This document shows, in pieces, positions 54,157-64,000 of a stretch of DNA of 64,000 nucleotides. Source of the DNA: Antedon mediterranea (lineage: Eukaryota; Echinodermata; Crinoidea; Comatulida; Antedonidae). Numbering within the stretch: the stretch's first letter is position 1; the number at the start of each line of letters is the position of its first letter. The notes under the pieces were generated by a model. It searched no databases and was not told where the DNA came from. It was given only the letters and a program-made list of their open reading frames with translations. The DNA lies in NCBI RefSeq assembly GCF_964355755.1, contig NC_092673.1, positions 8,065,001 through 8,129,000 on the forward strand. Direction: 5' to 3'. The position numbers and the translations under genes were made by a program.

Positions 54157-56527
54157 GCCGCCAGTCATTTCGGCCGCCGGTTATGGAACGCCTAAAATCA
54201 TGAAACGCCAAAAAGGACAAAATATGTATTGTTCATTTCGGCCGCCAATCGTCAATATTGTTAATGTATGGCACGCCTCAATTATAAAAAATGGTGTATA
54301 CATGTGCCTATCGCCTGAATAGACGTGCGTATTCAAACAGCAAGCAGCAATCAACAAAAACGATCATACTTTTTGATTTGTATAGAGTTGCGCTATTTTA
54401 TTGTCATTCGCCGGCTTCTTCCTGACTGAGCCCTACAACCTCTCAGCCCCCCCCCCCCCACAACAACCACTGTGTTAGTGTTAGTTAAAACTACTAAACT
54501 AATGATTTACACGGTTTTTTGATGATATCGGTCGCGTTTGAAATCGGTCGCCCTATTTTGTATGGAGCGGGATGCATGCTAGCGGGATATACATTTTCTT
54601 CATTTATATAGATTTAGGCCTAATTGATATTTTTTAGGGGCTAGATTATTTATGTGGATATTTTTTAGGGGCTAGATTATTTATGTGGATATTTTTTATT
54701 TGGTTATCAATCATTATTAATTTTAAATGTATTTCACAGGTATCTTTCCAAAATAGTCATTTCTAAACACGTTTAAATATTAAATTAGGTAAATATTATA
54801 TCAGGCATATAATAATTTACCTCCAGTTATAATATGTACTGTAATTAATATATTATATAGAGAATATACGTCTGTCCTTTATTATGCAAACAATTACGTA
54901 AAAGAGAACAATTTATTTAAAAACAATAATTGTTACAATGTATAGCCCGTAAAGCCAGCGTATCCATTGTTATACTTATGCATACTGTGGCAGATTATAT
55001 CATGTCGTTAACAACATACTATTCGATCACATAATTTTTATTTTTTTATTTTATTTACATACTTTATGTAGGATAATATTATTAAGTGTACAATAATAAT
55101 TGTTGAGACAAATCACGTGTATACTTTTATTTCTAATGTTTAAAATAGTTGTTAGTAAAAATGATCATCATATGCGGATGGTTAAAAGGCGAGTTACTGA
55201 AATAAACCCCCAAATAAGCCATATTGGGGGAGATGCGCCTTCTATGATCGTGCAGCTGTTTCCTCTAACAATGCGTTATTTTGCTGACGGGGTTTCCCCT
55301 TTTTAAAAAGCACGCACTTGTTAGTGTGTCAAATCATGGACAAAACACGTACGATCGTTGTCCATGGCCAGGTAAAGATGACGTCTATTACTAATAACCA
55401 TACTTTTAAAACGTCTATAGGCCTCCTGCACGTGTTTTTGTGAAACGATGTATATAATTTACGTATACTGTACGTCGATACTATAGATTTTAATTTGAAA
55501 AATATCTTTTATTTCTTTATTTACAATAACCAGTTAATGTAAATAATTAAGTAAGTAGTCTCACATAACATCCATACGACGTTCGTAAATCTAAATGTTT
55601 AAATATCAGTAGGCCTACCTCTTTGAGAATCGTGTCCACCTTTATTATCCATACATTATTCTCACATCTATCATTGTACATCATAGACATACTGTAGGGC
55701 TGGTAGATTGATTTATAACGGAATATTATCTATATATTTATTATTATCCTAAACCATGCTCACGTCAGAGTGGCGGATATCGAATGCAAAAATCATCATC
55801 ATGCATCAAATTCCTTTATTGCATAAACCTCATTGAGCTGGTATCCACTTGCAGGTATAGAACGAGTTTCGTAATTAACTGTGATTAAAAATACGCAATA
55901 GGCGCGTCTACTTGTTTCACTATTAAATTATTATTTATTTTCAAAACCTTAAACAACGGCATGCTAAAAGAACACATTACAATTCATTAAAACCTGTAAG
56001 ATAAAATGGAAACACAAATTATTTATAAATAATGAGATAAATATTAATATTTACTGTACTTAAAAAATAACGATCGAGGTTTAAAAAAATGTCAAACAGT
56101 ATTATTAGAAATTCCAATATTCACAATTAACTAAAAACATAATGACCGTTTTCATTAAAAATGTATCTAATGCGCCATATACAAATTAGCGCGACCAAAA
56201 TAAAACGCGACCGATATCAAACGTAACTAATAGGATAAAAAGCGTATCTAGCGGCGCTCCATACAAAATACCGGATGTTTATTTTATCGCGACCGATTTC
56301 AAACGCGATCGATTTCAAGCGCGACCGATTTCATCTGACACTATTTACACACGTCTATTCAGGCGATAGGCACATGTATACACCCTTTTTGACAAGTAAG
56401 TAAGTAACAATACGTTATTAACAATATTGACGATTCTGGCGGCCGAAATGAACAATACATATTTTGTCTTTTTTGGCGTTTCATGATTTTGGGCGTTCCA
56501 TAACCGGCGGCCGAAATGACTGGCGGC
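54157..56527. mobile_element. Long-TIR element (2.4 kb) starting GCCGCCAGTCATTTCGGCCG
   Basis: Left arm from 54157 and right arm ending at 56527 are complementary for about 180 bp: the GGCCGCCGG-TTATGGAACGCC, ATGTATTGTTCATTTCGGCC and CGCCTGAATAGACGTG blocks are in both. They have a further inner inverted pair (GGTCGCGTTTGAAATCGGTCG and GTATGGAGCG near 54530-54573; complements near 56254-56335). A run of C lies at about 54449-54461. The interior has no transposase-like frame. Probably a non-autonomous or fold-back-type DNA transposon; the superfamily is unclear. Confidence 0.7.
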
Positions 56528-57120
56528 TATAATTCCGTTTCGCACCTGCCATTTATTTCGACTTGAAATGTGTTAAGTAACTTTATCGTGAGTACCACAC
56601 CTTAGCATTAGGCCTCAAAATACTTTTTTACGAAGGAGATCACACAAAAAGTAACAAATACATTCTTTAAATTGATGAATTTGCAAACGTGTTTCTCGCA
56701 CATCGGTTCGTGAATCTCGCATACTCCATGTTCAATGTTGTTGTTTCTATGGAGCGCCAAAAGAGCAATCATAATAGAGGGCTAAAAACTCAGTATAATG
56801 CGTATATTTAATGCATTTATTGGTTAAAATTACGTTCACTTTTAACATATTTTGTCATTGTCAATGCAACAAAAATGTTACTGTTGATACTGGTTTTCGC
56901 AGTTTTCGTTAACTTTTAAGAATTAAAATCAACAAATCGAAAATATTGAACTTCGAGTATGCTAAACTCGCGAACTGTATGCTAGAAACATGTCTGTAAA
57001 ATCATCAATTTAAAGGATTTATTTGTTACTTTTTATGTGATTCTTCTTAAATGTACTCTGAGGCCCAATTTTAAGGTGTGGTATTCACAATAAGTTACTA
57101 AACAAGTTTGGAGTCAAAAG
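56528..57120. other. Non-coding stretch
   Basis: No gene was recognised. The sequence before and after contains paired phrases (for example GTGTGGTATTCACAATAAGTTAC against GTAACTTTATCGTGAGTACCACACC), which suggests another inverted-repeat element of about 540 bp at about 56570-57105. Confidence 0.4.
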
Positions 57121-57168
57121 GAAGTCGAAATAAAAACTGAAGTCGAAATAAAAACTGAAGTCGAAACG
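57121..57168 (+). repeat. 18-bp tandem repeat GAAGTCGAAATAAAAACT
   Basis: Two full copies and a partial third in immediate succession. Confidence 0.8.
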
Positions 57169-57235
57169 GAACTATAGCGCCCCCGTTACTACGGACGAAA
57201 ACGCCGACGCGACTTTCAAAAAGGGGACATCTCCT

Positions 57236-57630
57236 TAAAACAGACCATACATCGTTATAGCGACCACCTCTCATAAGGGTGCTTCTCATAATCGACCACA
57301 ACCTCCCGTAACGGATCACCTCTCGTAACGATCACCTCTCGTAAGTGACCACCTCTATTGAACGACCACCTCTTTTAAAAGACCACCTTTCGTAAGCGAC
57401 CACACCTCTCGTAAGTGACGACCTCTTTTAAAGGACCACCACCCCCCTTAAGAGACCGCTTCTCATAATCGACCATCTTCCGTAACAACGACGTCTCTTA
57501 ACGACCCCACCTCTCGTCGAGAGAGAGGTTGTGGTCCTTTTAAAGAGATGGTCACTTACGAGAGGTGTGGTCGTTAAGAGGTGTGGTCACTTACGAGAGG
57601 TGTGGTCGCTTACGAGATGTGGTCGATTAT
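57236..57630. repeat. Inverted minisatellite of GACCACCTCTCGTAAG units
   Basis: From 57236 to about 57512 there are about a dozen degenerate ~18-24 bp units built on GACCACCTCTCGTAA. From 57513 to 57630 the same units run in the opposite orientation (CTTACGAGAGGTGTGGTC). The switch point is near CTCTCGTCGAGAGAG. The array can fold into a long imperfect hairpin. Confidence 0.75.
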
Positions 57631-58139
57631 GTATCCCTCCAACTAAGGGCCGCTTTACTGACGCCACGAATGATCGCCTGTCTATTATTGTAATAGGTGC
57701 TCCCAAATAACCATTCTGAATTTAATCCTCTAAATAGTGTAATTTAGTTAGAAAGTTAAAGTTAGAGAGTTAGAGACCAAATCTGCCAAAAACTACTAAA
57801 CATGCGTCCCAAAAGTGGTCCTTATATTCGAGGAAGACTAGACCAACCTGTTTTTTTCTTCCACGGTTTCGTATGACCATATCGTCTTGATCATTTAAAA
57901 AAAATGTATCAGTATATATAAATTATATTCCTGTCTCTTCATATATTAATTATATTAAAATTATTTTCTTTTGTGGTGACCAGTTATTGTTTGGATGCTG
58001 TTGCTATTGTATGCTGGTACTACCACGGAAACATCGTTGCATACTTTGTGTAGCCTTAACGATCAAATGTGCCTTCATATATTCCTCTCTATTCACTAAA
58101 GGATAAATTAAATAAAAACGAAAAAAAAAGTACACGCTG

Positions 58140-58146
58140 TATAAAG
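58140..58146 (+). promoter_or_regulatory. TATA box of the TRIM gene
   Basis: TATAAAG lies 45-51 bp before the ATG at 58191. A start about 25-30 bp downstream would give a 5' leader of only about 20 bases. Position suggests function; not tested. Confidence 0.45.
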
Positions 58147-58190
58147 AGTTGGGAACCAGAAAACTGGTTTCATAGTGCAAGAAACACAAC

Positions 58191-59543
58191 ATGGCTGAAC
58201 TGGAAAAGAGCCCGATAGTGACGTTTGTAGAAAATCTTACCGACTGTCCCATGTGCTTCGATGAAATGGAGCAACCTAAGTTACTTCATTGTGGACATTC
58301 ATTTTGCTTAAAATGTCTACGTAATCAATGTGAAGCCAATAATGAGAATGACAACCCAAGTAATATTAAATGTGCTTTGTGTAGAAGTTCAGGCGAAATT
58401 CCAATCACTGGATTAGAAGGACTTCCTTCGTCTTTTGTGATCGAAGATGCAAAGCAATGCTTACGAAAAGTCGGTAGAACAAGGGTTAAACTTCCTGTAT
58501 GTGACAAAGCTGGCCACAATCAAGTTTTAAACGTGTGGTGCGAAACATGTAATAAACTAATATGTATTGTTTGCCGTGATCATCATTTACATGACGATCA
58601 CAGTGTGTGTCCTGCGACTCCTGCGAAGTCATTTGAAGAATACTGTAAACAAACGTACAGAAATGAAAAGAAAATAGCAGAACTAGAACTCGCCAATGCA
58701 AATATAGTATTGGAACATTCTCAATGTCAAACAAAAGCAGACTCATTGAGTGGTGAGATTAAAGATTTAAATACAGACAAAAATAAAATGATAAAACTTG
58801 CAAAAACAAAACAGGAACAACTTGTAAATATTACTAAAAGGCATGAAACTGAAATGGATAAAGTAAGATCTGAACATTATGAGTTACAGTATGCACTCCA
58901 AGTGCAAATTGAATCATTGGTTGATGAAATTGGAAGCTTAAATGTAGAAAATACTCAAAATGCAGAACGTTTGCGCAGAGACAAGCAAGAACATGAAAAT
59001 ATCAAGAACGGATATCAAAAGGAGCTTGAGAAAATGGTATCTGAACATCGTAAACAACAAATTCAATTACAAACTAAAATTGATTCATTAGCTGAAGAAA
59101 AAGAAAGCTTAAAATTCGAAAAAGTTGAAATTGCAGAAAGTGCAATGAGAACAAGAAAGCATCAAGAAAAGATCCTGACAACATATCAAAAGGAGCTTGA
59201 AAAAACAGAATCCGAAAATCGTAACTTAAGAGATAGGTTAGAGACTTCCCTTTCTAAGATTGAAAGATTAAACGAAGACAAAAGTAAAATTGTAGAAGAG
59301 GCAATCAGAGAAGGTGAAATCATTATTAGAAGATATCAATCGGAACTTGATGGGATACAGTCTGAAGCACGATATCGATACAATATGCAGATTATATCAT
59401 CACGTGATGAGAGAGCAAGCTTAGAACTAGAAAGAAGCAGAAATCTGGAACGTGAAAAGATACTAAAAAGAGAAAAACAGGCCTTGTTATTCGTATTGAT
59501 TATCATAATTTTGTCATTCTATCTATATATATTTTTCAATTAA
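58191..59543 (+). CDS. TRIM-type E3 ubiquitin ligase with C-terminal membrane anchor
   Basis: Single-exon gene, 450 residues, ATG in good context (ACAACATGG). RING finger C3HC4 at residues 19-64 (C19, C22, C34, H36, C39, C42, C61, C64), which in TRIM proteins recruits the E2~ubiquitin conjugate. One B-box-2 at about 104-137 (C104, H109, C117, C120, C125, C128 and histidines 131-137). Coiled coil from about 155 to 425, including ~57-residue repeats (Y-Q-K-E-L-E-K twice, then Y-Q-S-E-L-D). The last 21 residues are a hydrophobic helix (L-L-F-V-L-I-I-I-I-L-S-F-Y), so the protein is probably tail-anchored, as TRIM13 and TRIM59 are at the ER. There is no SPRY, NHL or other substrate domain. The lack of introns suggests either retroposition or an ancestral single-exon TRIM. 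Ubiquitin ligase function is well supported; substrate unknown. Confidence 0.9.
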   Translation: MAELEKSPIVTFVENLTDCPMCFDEMEQPKLLHCGHSFCLKCLRNQCEANNENDNPSNIKCALCRSSGEIPITGLEGLPSSFVIEDAKQCLRKVGRTRVKLPVCDKAGHNQVLNVWCETCNKLICIVCRDHHLHDDHSVCPATPAKSFEEYCKQTYRNEKKIAELELANANIVLEHSQCQTKADSLSGEIKDLNTDKNKMIKLAKTKQEQLVNITKRHETEMDKVRSEHYELQYALQVQIESLVDEIGSLNVENTQNAERLRRDKQEHENIKNGYQKELEKMVSEHRKQQIQLQTKIDSLAEEKESLKFEKVEIAESAMRTRKHQEKILTTYQKELEKTESENRNLRDRLETSLSKIERLNEDKSKIVEEAIREGEIIIRRYQSELDGIQSEARYRYNMQIISSRDERASLELERSRNLEREKILKREKQALLFVLIIIILSFYLYIFFN

Positions 59544-59979
59544 TAACATTCCGTTTATTTTTTATTAATAGAGCATTCATTGATTGCCATGATCTAGGGC
59601 TGCAGCCAGGATCTGACTAGGGAGTGGTATGGGGGGGGGGGAGGTGTTAATTTGTTATATGACACCCTTAGATGGCCGGAAGTGGTACTCACGCAAATAC
59701 AATTCAAGATAAATGGCACCTCTATTTGGCCGGAAATAAAACTCTCGTGTAGCATGCAACAGTAAGCAAAACTATTAAATTACTTTTTTTTTCGCCGGTG
59801 TTTCCGCGTGTTCTGCGGATTGTTTGATCATTATTCACTTGGAATCCTGTTTTGATTGCGTTGCGTTCACAAGTGCGACGATGAGAACGTACGGGCGTCT
59901 AGGGGTAAGCTCGAAGCCGGTGTAAGAAGGAAAACTAAATATAACTTGTATTTTAATTATAATCAATTAATGCAACTAA
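59544..59979. other. 3' flank of the TRIM gene
   Basis: No gene. A G-run is at about 59631-59641, and the imperfectly duplicated phrase TGGCCGGAA(G/A) occurs near 59673 and 59728. Confidence 0.4.
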
Positions 59980-61085
59980 TCTGTATAATTATAAATTTAC
60001 GTAAGGGCAAAATTCGGTAAATCGCGCGTTACTTTTAGAATTTTTACTCGATGGTTGGTTCGTACGTACTGATTTTAACCACCAACCCTGTGTACTAATT
60101 AAGTTGAGTTACATAATTAATTAGTTATTGGCGATTAAAATGAATTTAGATTCAACGATTTGCCCCAGGTGTTTTTCGATCGTGGTTTACACTGTCCAAT
60201 GGATGTCGATGTCGAAAAATACCCGCAAATTTACGAGGATGCTTCGCACTTACCTATCTCCTTCTACGATAATTGTTTTTATTAGCTGACAACCGGTCAA
60301 AACAAACAGCTCGAGTACAACATCATAATGTTGAAGACCAGCCGATTTTCTTTAAAGGCCATGTGCGGGCAAAACATTTCTATTGATCATACATTCCAAT
60401 AATTATCGATCTATAGTTTCCCGGTCCCTATGTTTCATAATTTTTGGGATTTTATTTGTGTTACACAAGCTTGTTGAAAATAAGCACTTTCTTATCAGTG
60501 GGGGGATAGTTCAAATTACATAGTAAAATCTCTATTCTTTTGTACACAAATTTTGTAAATAGAGAGGCATTTTAAAAAGCTATGAAAAATAAACGGTGTG
60601 GTAAAAAATGTTATCAGATGACTAAATATAGGTAATATAACTTGAATATTACATTTCTGATATTTTTATTCAACTTCAGCTTTTAATTTTCATGCTATAG
60701 CAAAAATTATCCACTGTATATCCACCATCTTTTTTCACCGTCTAGGGAGTCACCAGACATTACATTACATTAGGTTAACTACCTAACTACTGAAAAAAAG
60801 TCTTTCTGTTTTTTATGGAAGAATTTTGCCAAATTTTGTATTTGACCATATTAAGGGAAATTCATGTTTTTTTTCGTCTCGATTTCTGTTACAAATATTT
60901 GATTTATGATGTACAATTAACCAGATATTATATTTAAAATTCATGCCTGTACCTGAGCTTTAAATACATACTATTTTGATAGATCTAATAATACGTTTAT
61001 ACAAAAGGATTGCTTGGCGATGAATAGAACATTTCAATCTCTCTTCCAAGAGTCTATTCCCATTCCCTATTCCAACATCACAGGC
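59980..61085 (+). mobile_element. Helitron-like element, copy 4 (3' end missing)
   Basis: Begins TCTGTATAATTATAAATTTACG after A, then follows the family (ACGTAAGGGCAAAATTCGG, GATTTGCCCC, CATAATGTTGAAGAC). It is interrupted at 60352-60963 by a TTAA-flanked insert and resumes (ACTATTTTGATAGATCTAATA). It ends around 61085 without the terminal hairpin. Confidence 0.7.
60352..60963. mobile_element. 612-bp TTAA-flanked MITE nested in Helitron copy 4
   Basis: Borders TTTAAAGGCCATGTGCGGGC and, inverted, GCCTGTACCTGAGCTTTAAA, with imperfect terminal repeats. Helitron copy 2 has the uninterrupted site (TTTTCTTTAAAAAATACTATTTTG), so the insertion at TTAA/TTTAAA is clear. No ORF. Confidence 0.65.
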
Positions 61086-61264
61086 ACAGAATAAATTCTA
61101 AACCGCCCATTGATATAGGCCTACTGAAATTTAATTATTTATGTTATAAGCATGGGGATTATGATAAGATGCGAATTATTCTTAGAAATGTAGAGTGGAA
61201 CAATATTTTTGTGGGAAAGTCTGACTTGCAGTCTTGGGAAGTGTTTAATAATATTATTGGCTAA

Positions 61265-61385
61265 GCAGTTTCAGAATGTATTATTTTTATTATTGTTTAT
61301 TCAGGCAAAAGATACATTTTACAAAATATAATACAAATCAACAAATTAAACAAACACAACGTAAAAGAAATATAAAATCCTAGTC
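61265..61385 (-). mobile_element. Short retroelement 3' end inserted in LINE-F
   Basis: The LINE-F frame is interrupted by about 120 bases (TTATTATTGTTTATTCAGGCAAAAG...) that resemble, on the minus strand, the A-rich 3' end of a LINE such as LINE-A. Borders are approximate. Confidence 0.4.
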
Positions 61386-61750
61386 ACTATTCCAATGAGA
61401 AAAATGGGAGCTAAAAATGTTAAACCTTTGGATGACAACAGCGATTGAAAAATCTATAAAATAAAAAAATAAAGCTTGGAAGAAATCGTTAAAGCAAAGA
61501 GAAAGCGGAAAACACTATTAGTAAATGGGAAAGGTTTACGAGAAAAAGAAATGATTCGGTTAATTTAATTAGAAATACTAAGTCGGAGTTTGAAAATAAG
61601 ATTGCTGCGGAAGCTAAATCAAATGAGATATCTTTTTGGCGTTATGTTCGTTCTCAGTTAAATATACCTTCTGGTATCCCTGATTTAGTAGATAGTGGTG
61701 GAGTTAAAGTAACAGATGATTTGGAAAAAGCTAATTTGCTGAATTATTTT

Positions 61751-62472
61751 TAGTCGCGTGGAAGCGACTCTCTAGTCGCGTGGAAGCGACTCTCTAGTTC
61801 ACTATGTCGGTCGGTCGGTCTGTCGGTCTGTCTGTCGGTCCGGTATCACTATACGTTTTATCGCTTTCTGACCTTATCTTGATATCAGTTTAATCTAGCT
61901 AAGTCAATTTTTCACAGTATATTCCTTATGGCCAGGAATCGATGTGGTTATTTTTCCACGGTGCGCAATAAAAAATTACGCGGTCTACGCACGATTTAAC
62001 GAAATCACGTTTGTAATCATATCTTCACAACCATGAATCACAATTAAATAAAATTTGGTACTCATAAATTTCAGGGCATAAATCATCATATGGCAATACA
62101 ATTACGTGCGTAGCGCATGTAACGCATGCGTACGCGTGCTTAACATTTTCAAAATTTATTTTCGATGAAATAAGAGTACGTTTCAGGCAATTTTAAGCGT
62201 TTACAAAATTGCCATGATTGCGCAGATTTTTGCGCGCGCACTGCGCGTTAAATGTTATTGCGCACTCTTTTTGCCCGATTTCTGTTTTCTTGACTTACTT
62301 TTCAACTCGAAATTACGTTATACGAGCACGTCAAAAGTGACAGGCTACGCACGTGTAAATTAAAAAAATATAACTGTTTTTAAACATTTCAACATTTTTA
62401 AGCATGTTCAGTAATTTCGGTCAGTTGGTAGGTTGGTCGGTCGGTCGGTAAACACTAAGCATCTATATGGCC
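61751..62472 (+). mobile_element. Insertion in LINE-F carrying the GTCGG-microsatellite repeat (copy 2)
   Basis: The LINE frame stops at N-Y-F (61750) and resumes at L-F-E-S-V-F (about 62473). The insert starts with a directly repeated 22-bp unit TAGTCGCGTGGAAGCGACTC-TC (61751-61772, 61773-61794), itself containing the GTCGC/GCGAC inverted pair. It then has TAGTTCACTATGTCGG with a TCGG/TCTG microsatellite (61806-61842). After about 300 bp comes the TTCGATGAAATAAGAG block shared with 22251-22520, and it ends in GGTCGGTCGGTCGG. Confidence 0.65.
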
Positions 62473-64000
62473 TTGTTTGAATCAGTGTTTTGTGATGAGG
62501 ATTTGTCCAATATTCCCGAGGTCAAATTAAGTACTAAATTAAATTTATCTGATGTTGTTTTCTGAAGAGGTTGTGTTGAAAATGTTATCAGGCTTGAATG
62601 TGGAGAAGTCTGCAGGTCCTGATGATTTTCATCCTCGTGTTCTTTTTTAAATTAAAGATGTTATTGCATTCCCATTGAGTGTTGTGTTTACTCGGTTATT
62701 TGAAAATGGCACTGTCCCTAAATCATGGAAAGAAGCCATTGTACCGTTATTCAAGAAGGGAGATAAATGGGACCCATCAAATTATAGACAGGTAAGCCTA
62801 ACTTCGGTCGTTGGGAAGATAATGGAAAGAGTTATCAGGGATGAACTTGTTGTTTATTTAGAGTCAAATAAACTTCTATCTGATGTGCAGTTTGGTTTTA
62901 GACAGGAACGTTGTTGTTGGGAAGTTTTAGAGGATTGGACTAGACTAAAAATCTGAAAATTTTGATTATGTTTATTTGGATTATTAAAAAGCCTTTGATA
63001 GCGTTCCGCATCAGAGTTTAATTGTTAAATTGCAAAATGTTGGTATAACTGGTTCGTTACTGGCATGGCTCAAGGAATTTCTATCGGGTCGTATTCAGTG
63101 TGTCCGAGTAAATAGTGATCTTTCCCGAAATAAAAGTGGAATTCCTCAGGGAAGTGGTATCGGTCCAAGTTTTTTTTCTATTTTTATAAACGACTTGCCT
63201 GATTTGATAAATTCGTCTATTTGTTTGCTGACGATATGAAGATTTACAGGATTGTTAATGATATTGCGGACTCGGAATTATTACGAACAGATCTAGACAA
63301 TGCTTCTAAATGGTTCAAAATGTGACAATTACCATTTAATGAACAAAAATTACGGAAATAATGTCCAACGATTTCTTTATGAAATGTCGGGTTATTTATT
63401 ATCGGAGGAAAAATGTGAAAAAGACCTGGGAGTTCAACATCAAGCAAGTATGCTTGAATAGTGTAATACAGTTGTAAATCCTATACTTAAGAAAGATCAA
63501 GATTTGCTTTAGAAAGTTCAGCAAAGAGCTACTAGAATGATTCCAGGGTTACGTAAATTATCATATAAGGAACGTTTGAGGATATTAGATTTACCAACTT
63601 TAATTTATAGACGCCATAGTGCTAACATGATCCAAGTTTTCAAAATTATAAATTGTATGGAGTCTGTCTCAAGTGATTTTTTTTTAATTAGATGTCGATT
63701 TAAGGACCCGTGGACATAGGTATAAATTAAAGTTTCATCGGGCAAAGTTGTTAAACTTGAGAAGGAATTCTTTTTCGTTCAGAGTTGTACTTCTGTGGAA
63801 TGGTCTTTCAGACTATGTTGTTTTGTTGTTTCAGCTAGTTCTTTAAATTTGTTTAAAAATAGGCTAAATGAGGCTTGGGTAAACCATCCATTAAAGTTTA
63901 CACCGTTTGTACAAAATGACATGATAACTGCGAGGGGCTTATAAGCAATTATGCTTCGCCTCAATTTCCCTCTATTCATACGACTATGAGGGATTTAGTC

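Larger units (their letters stand above)
61140..63985 (+). pseudogene. Degenerate CR1-like LINE (LINE-F), linker through RT to C-terminus
   Basis: Plus strand. D-Y-D-K-M-R and D-L-Q-S-W-E-V-F (about 61160-61260) and M-R-K-M-G-A-K (about 61395) are endonuclease-RT linker. S-F-W-R-Y-V-R-S is at about 61640. After an insertion (61751-62472) come S-A-G-P-D-D-F-H-P (about 62605), F-K-K-G-D, N-Y-R-Q-V-S-L-T-S-V-V-G-K-I (62750-62820), K-A-F-D-S-V-P-H (about 62990), G-I-P-Q-G-S-G-I-G-P (about 63140), F-A-D-D-M-K-I-Y (63223-63245, frameshifted), R-A-T-R-M-I-P-G-L (about 63530), R-L-R-I-L-D-L-P-T-L and R-G-H-R-Y-K-L-K. Many frameshifts and stops make it inactive. It reaches almost to the window end. 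Confidence 0.8.

Noticed and set aside
55100-55306. 68-codon frame in the long-TIR element
   Set aside because: No recognisable transposase or other domain; too short, and isolated in AT-rich DNA.

Overview
This is AT-rich animal DNA. It has spliced genes with GT/AG introns, CR1/L2-like and RTE-like non-LTR retrotransposons, a tRNA-derived SINE, and many DNA-transposon remnants. The frequent AGGCCTA motif, an expanded immune-type death-fold/LRR gene, a CISD3-like gene and a TRIM gene suggest an invertebrate deuterostome, perhaps an echinoderm. That placement is inference, because no sequence search could be run.

Layout. 0-5 kb: two broken LINEs on the minus strand. 5.2-7.4 kb: the 3' end of a paralogue (gene A) of the main gene. 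9.1-10.0 kb: a fold-back element. 12.4-15.5 kb: three LINE fragments, one carrying a perfect 34-bp-arm palindrome. 16-22 kb: tandem repeats invaded by TTAA-flanked elements. 15.7 and 24.6-36.9 kb: gene B, an eleven-exon gene. 41.4-43.2 kb: a two-exon gene for a secreted cysteine-rich protein (minus strand) with a SINE in its intron. 47.5-50.2 kb: a CISD3-like gene with two alternative last exons. 51.3-57.6 kb: nested inverted-repeat elements and an inverted minisatellite. 58.2-59.5 kb: an intronless TRIM gene with a C-terminal membrane anchor. 60-64 kb: a truncated Helitron-like copy and a degenerate LINE.

Main gene. Every internal exon found for gene B is a multiple of 3 and flanked by phase-1 introns. 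Joined to a candidate first exon at 15727-15739, the model is 2829 nt, or 942 residues. It begins with one or two death-fold-like domains (the first like a DED). These are followed by an amphipathic 'LQSLQ' repeat, a TRADD-N-like region, a run of very short linker exons (several opening with K-S-E-D-V) and a C-terminal LRR region. No NACHT ATPase domain is visible. Gene A at 5-7 kb is a tandem relative of the 3' part, with one broken microexon and a frameshifted end.

Mobile DNA. A non-autonomous Helitron-like family has four copies (starts TC, ends in a hairpin plus CTAG, A|T target). One insertion is supported by an empty site in a duplicated intron. At least four unrelated TTAA-flanked families are present. 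No transposase or Rep/helicase gene was found.
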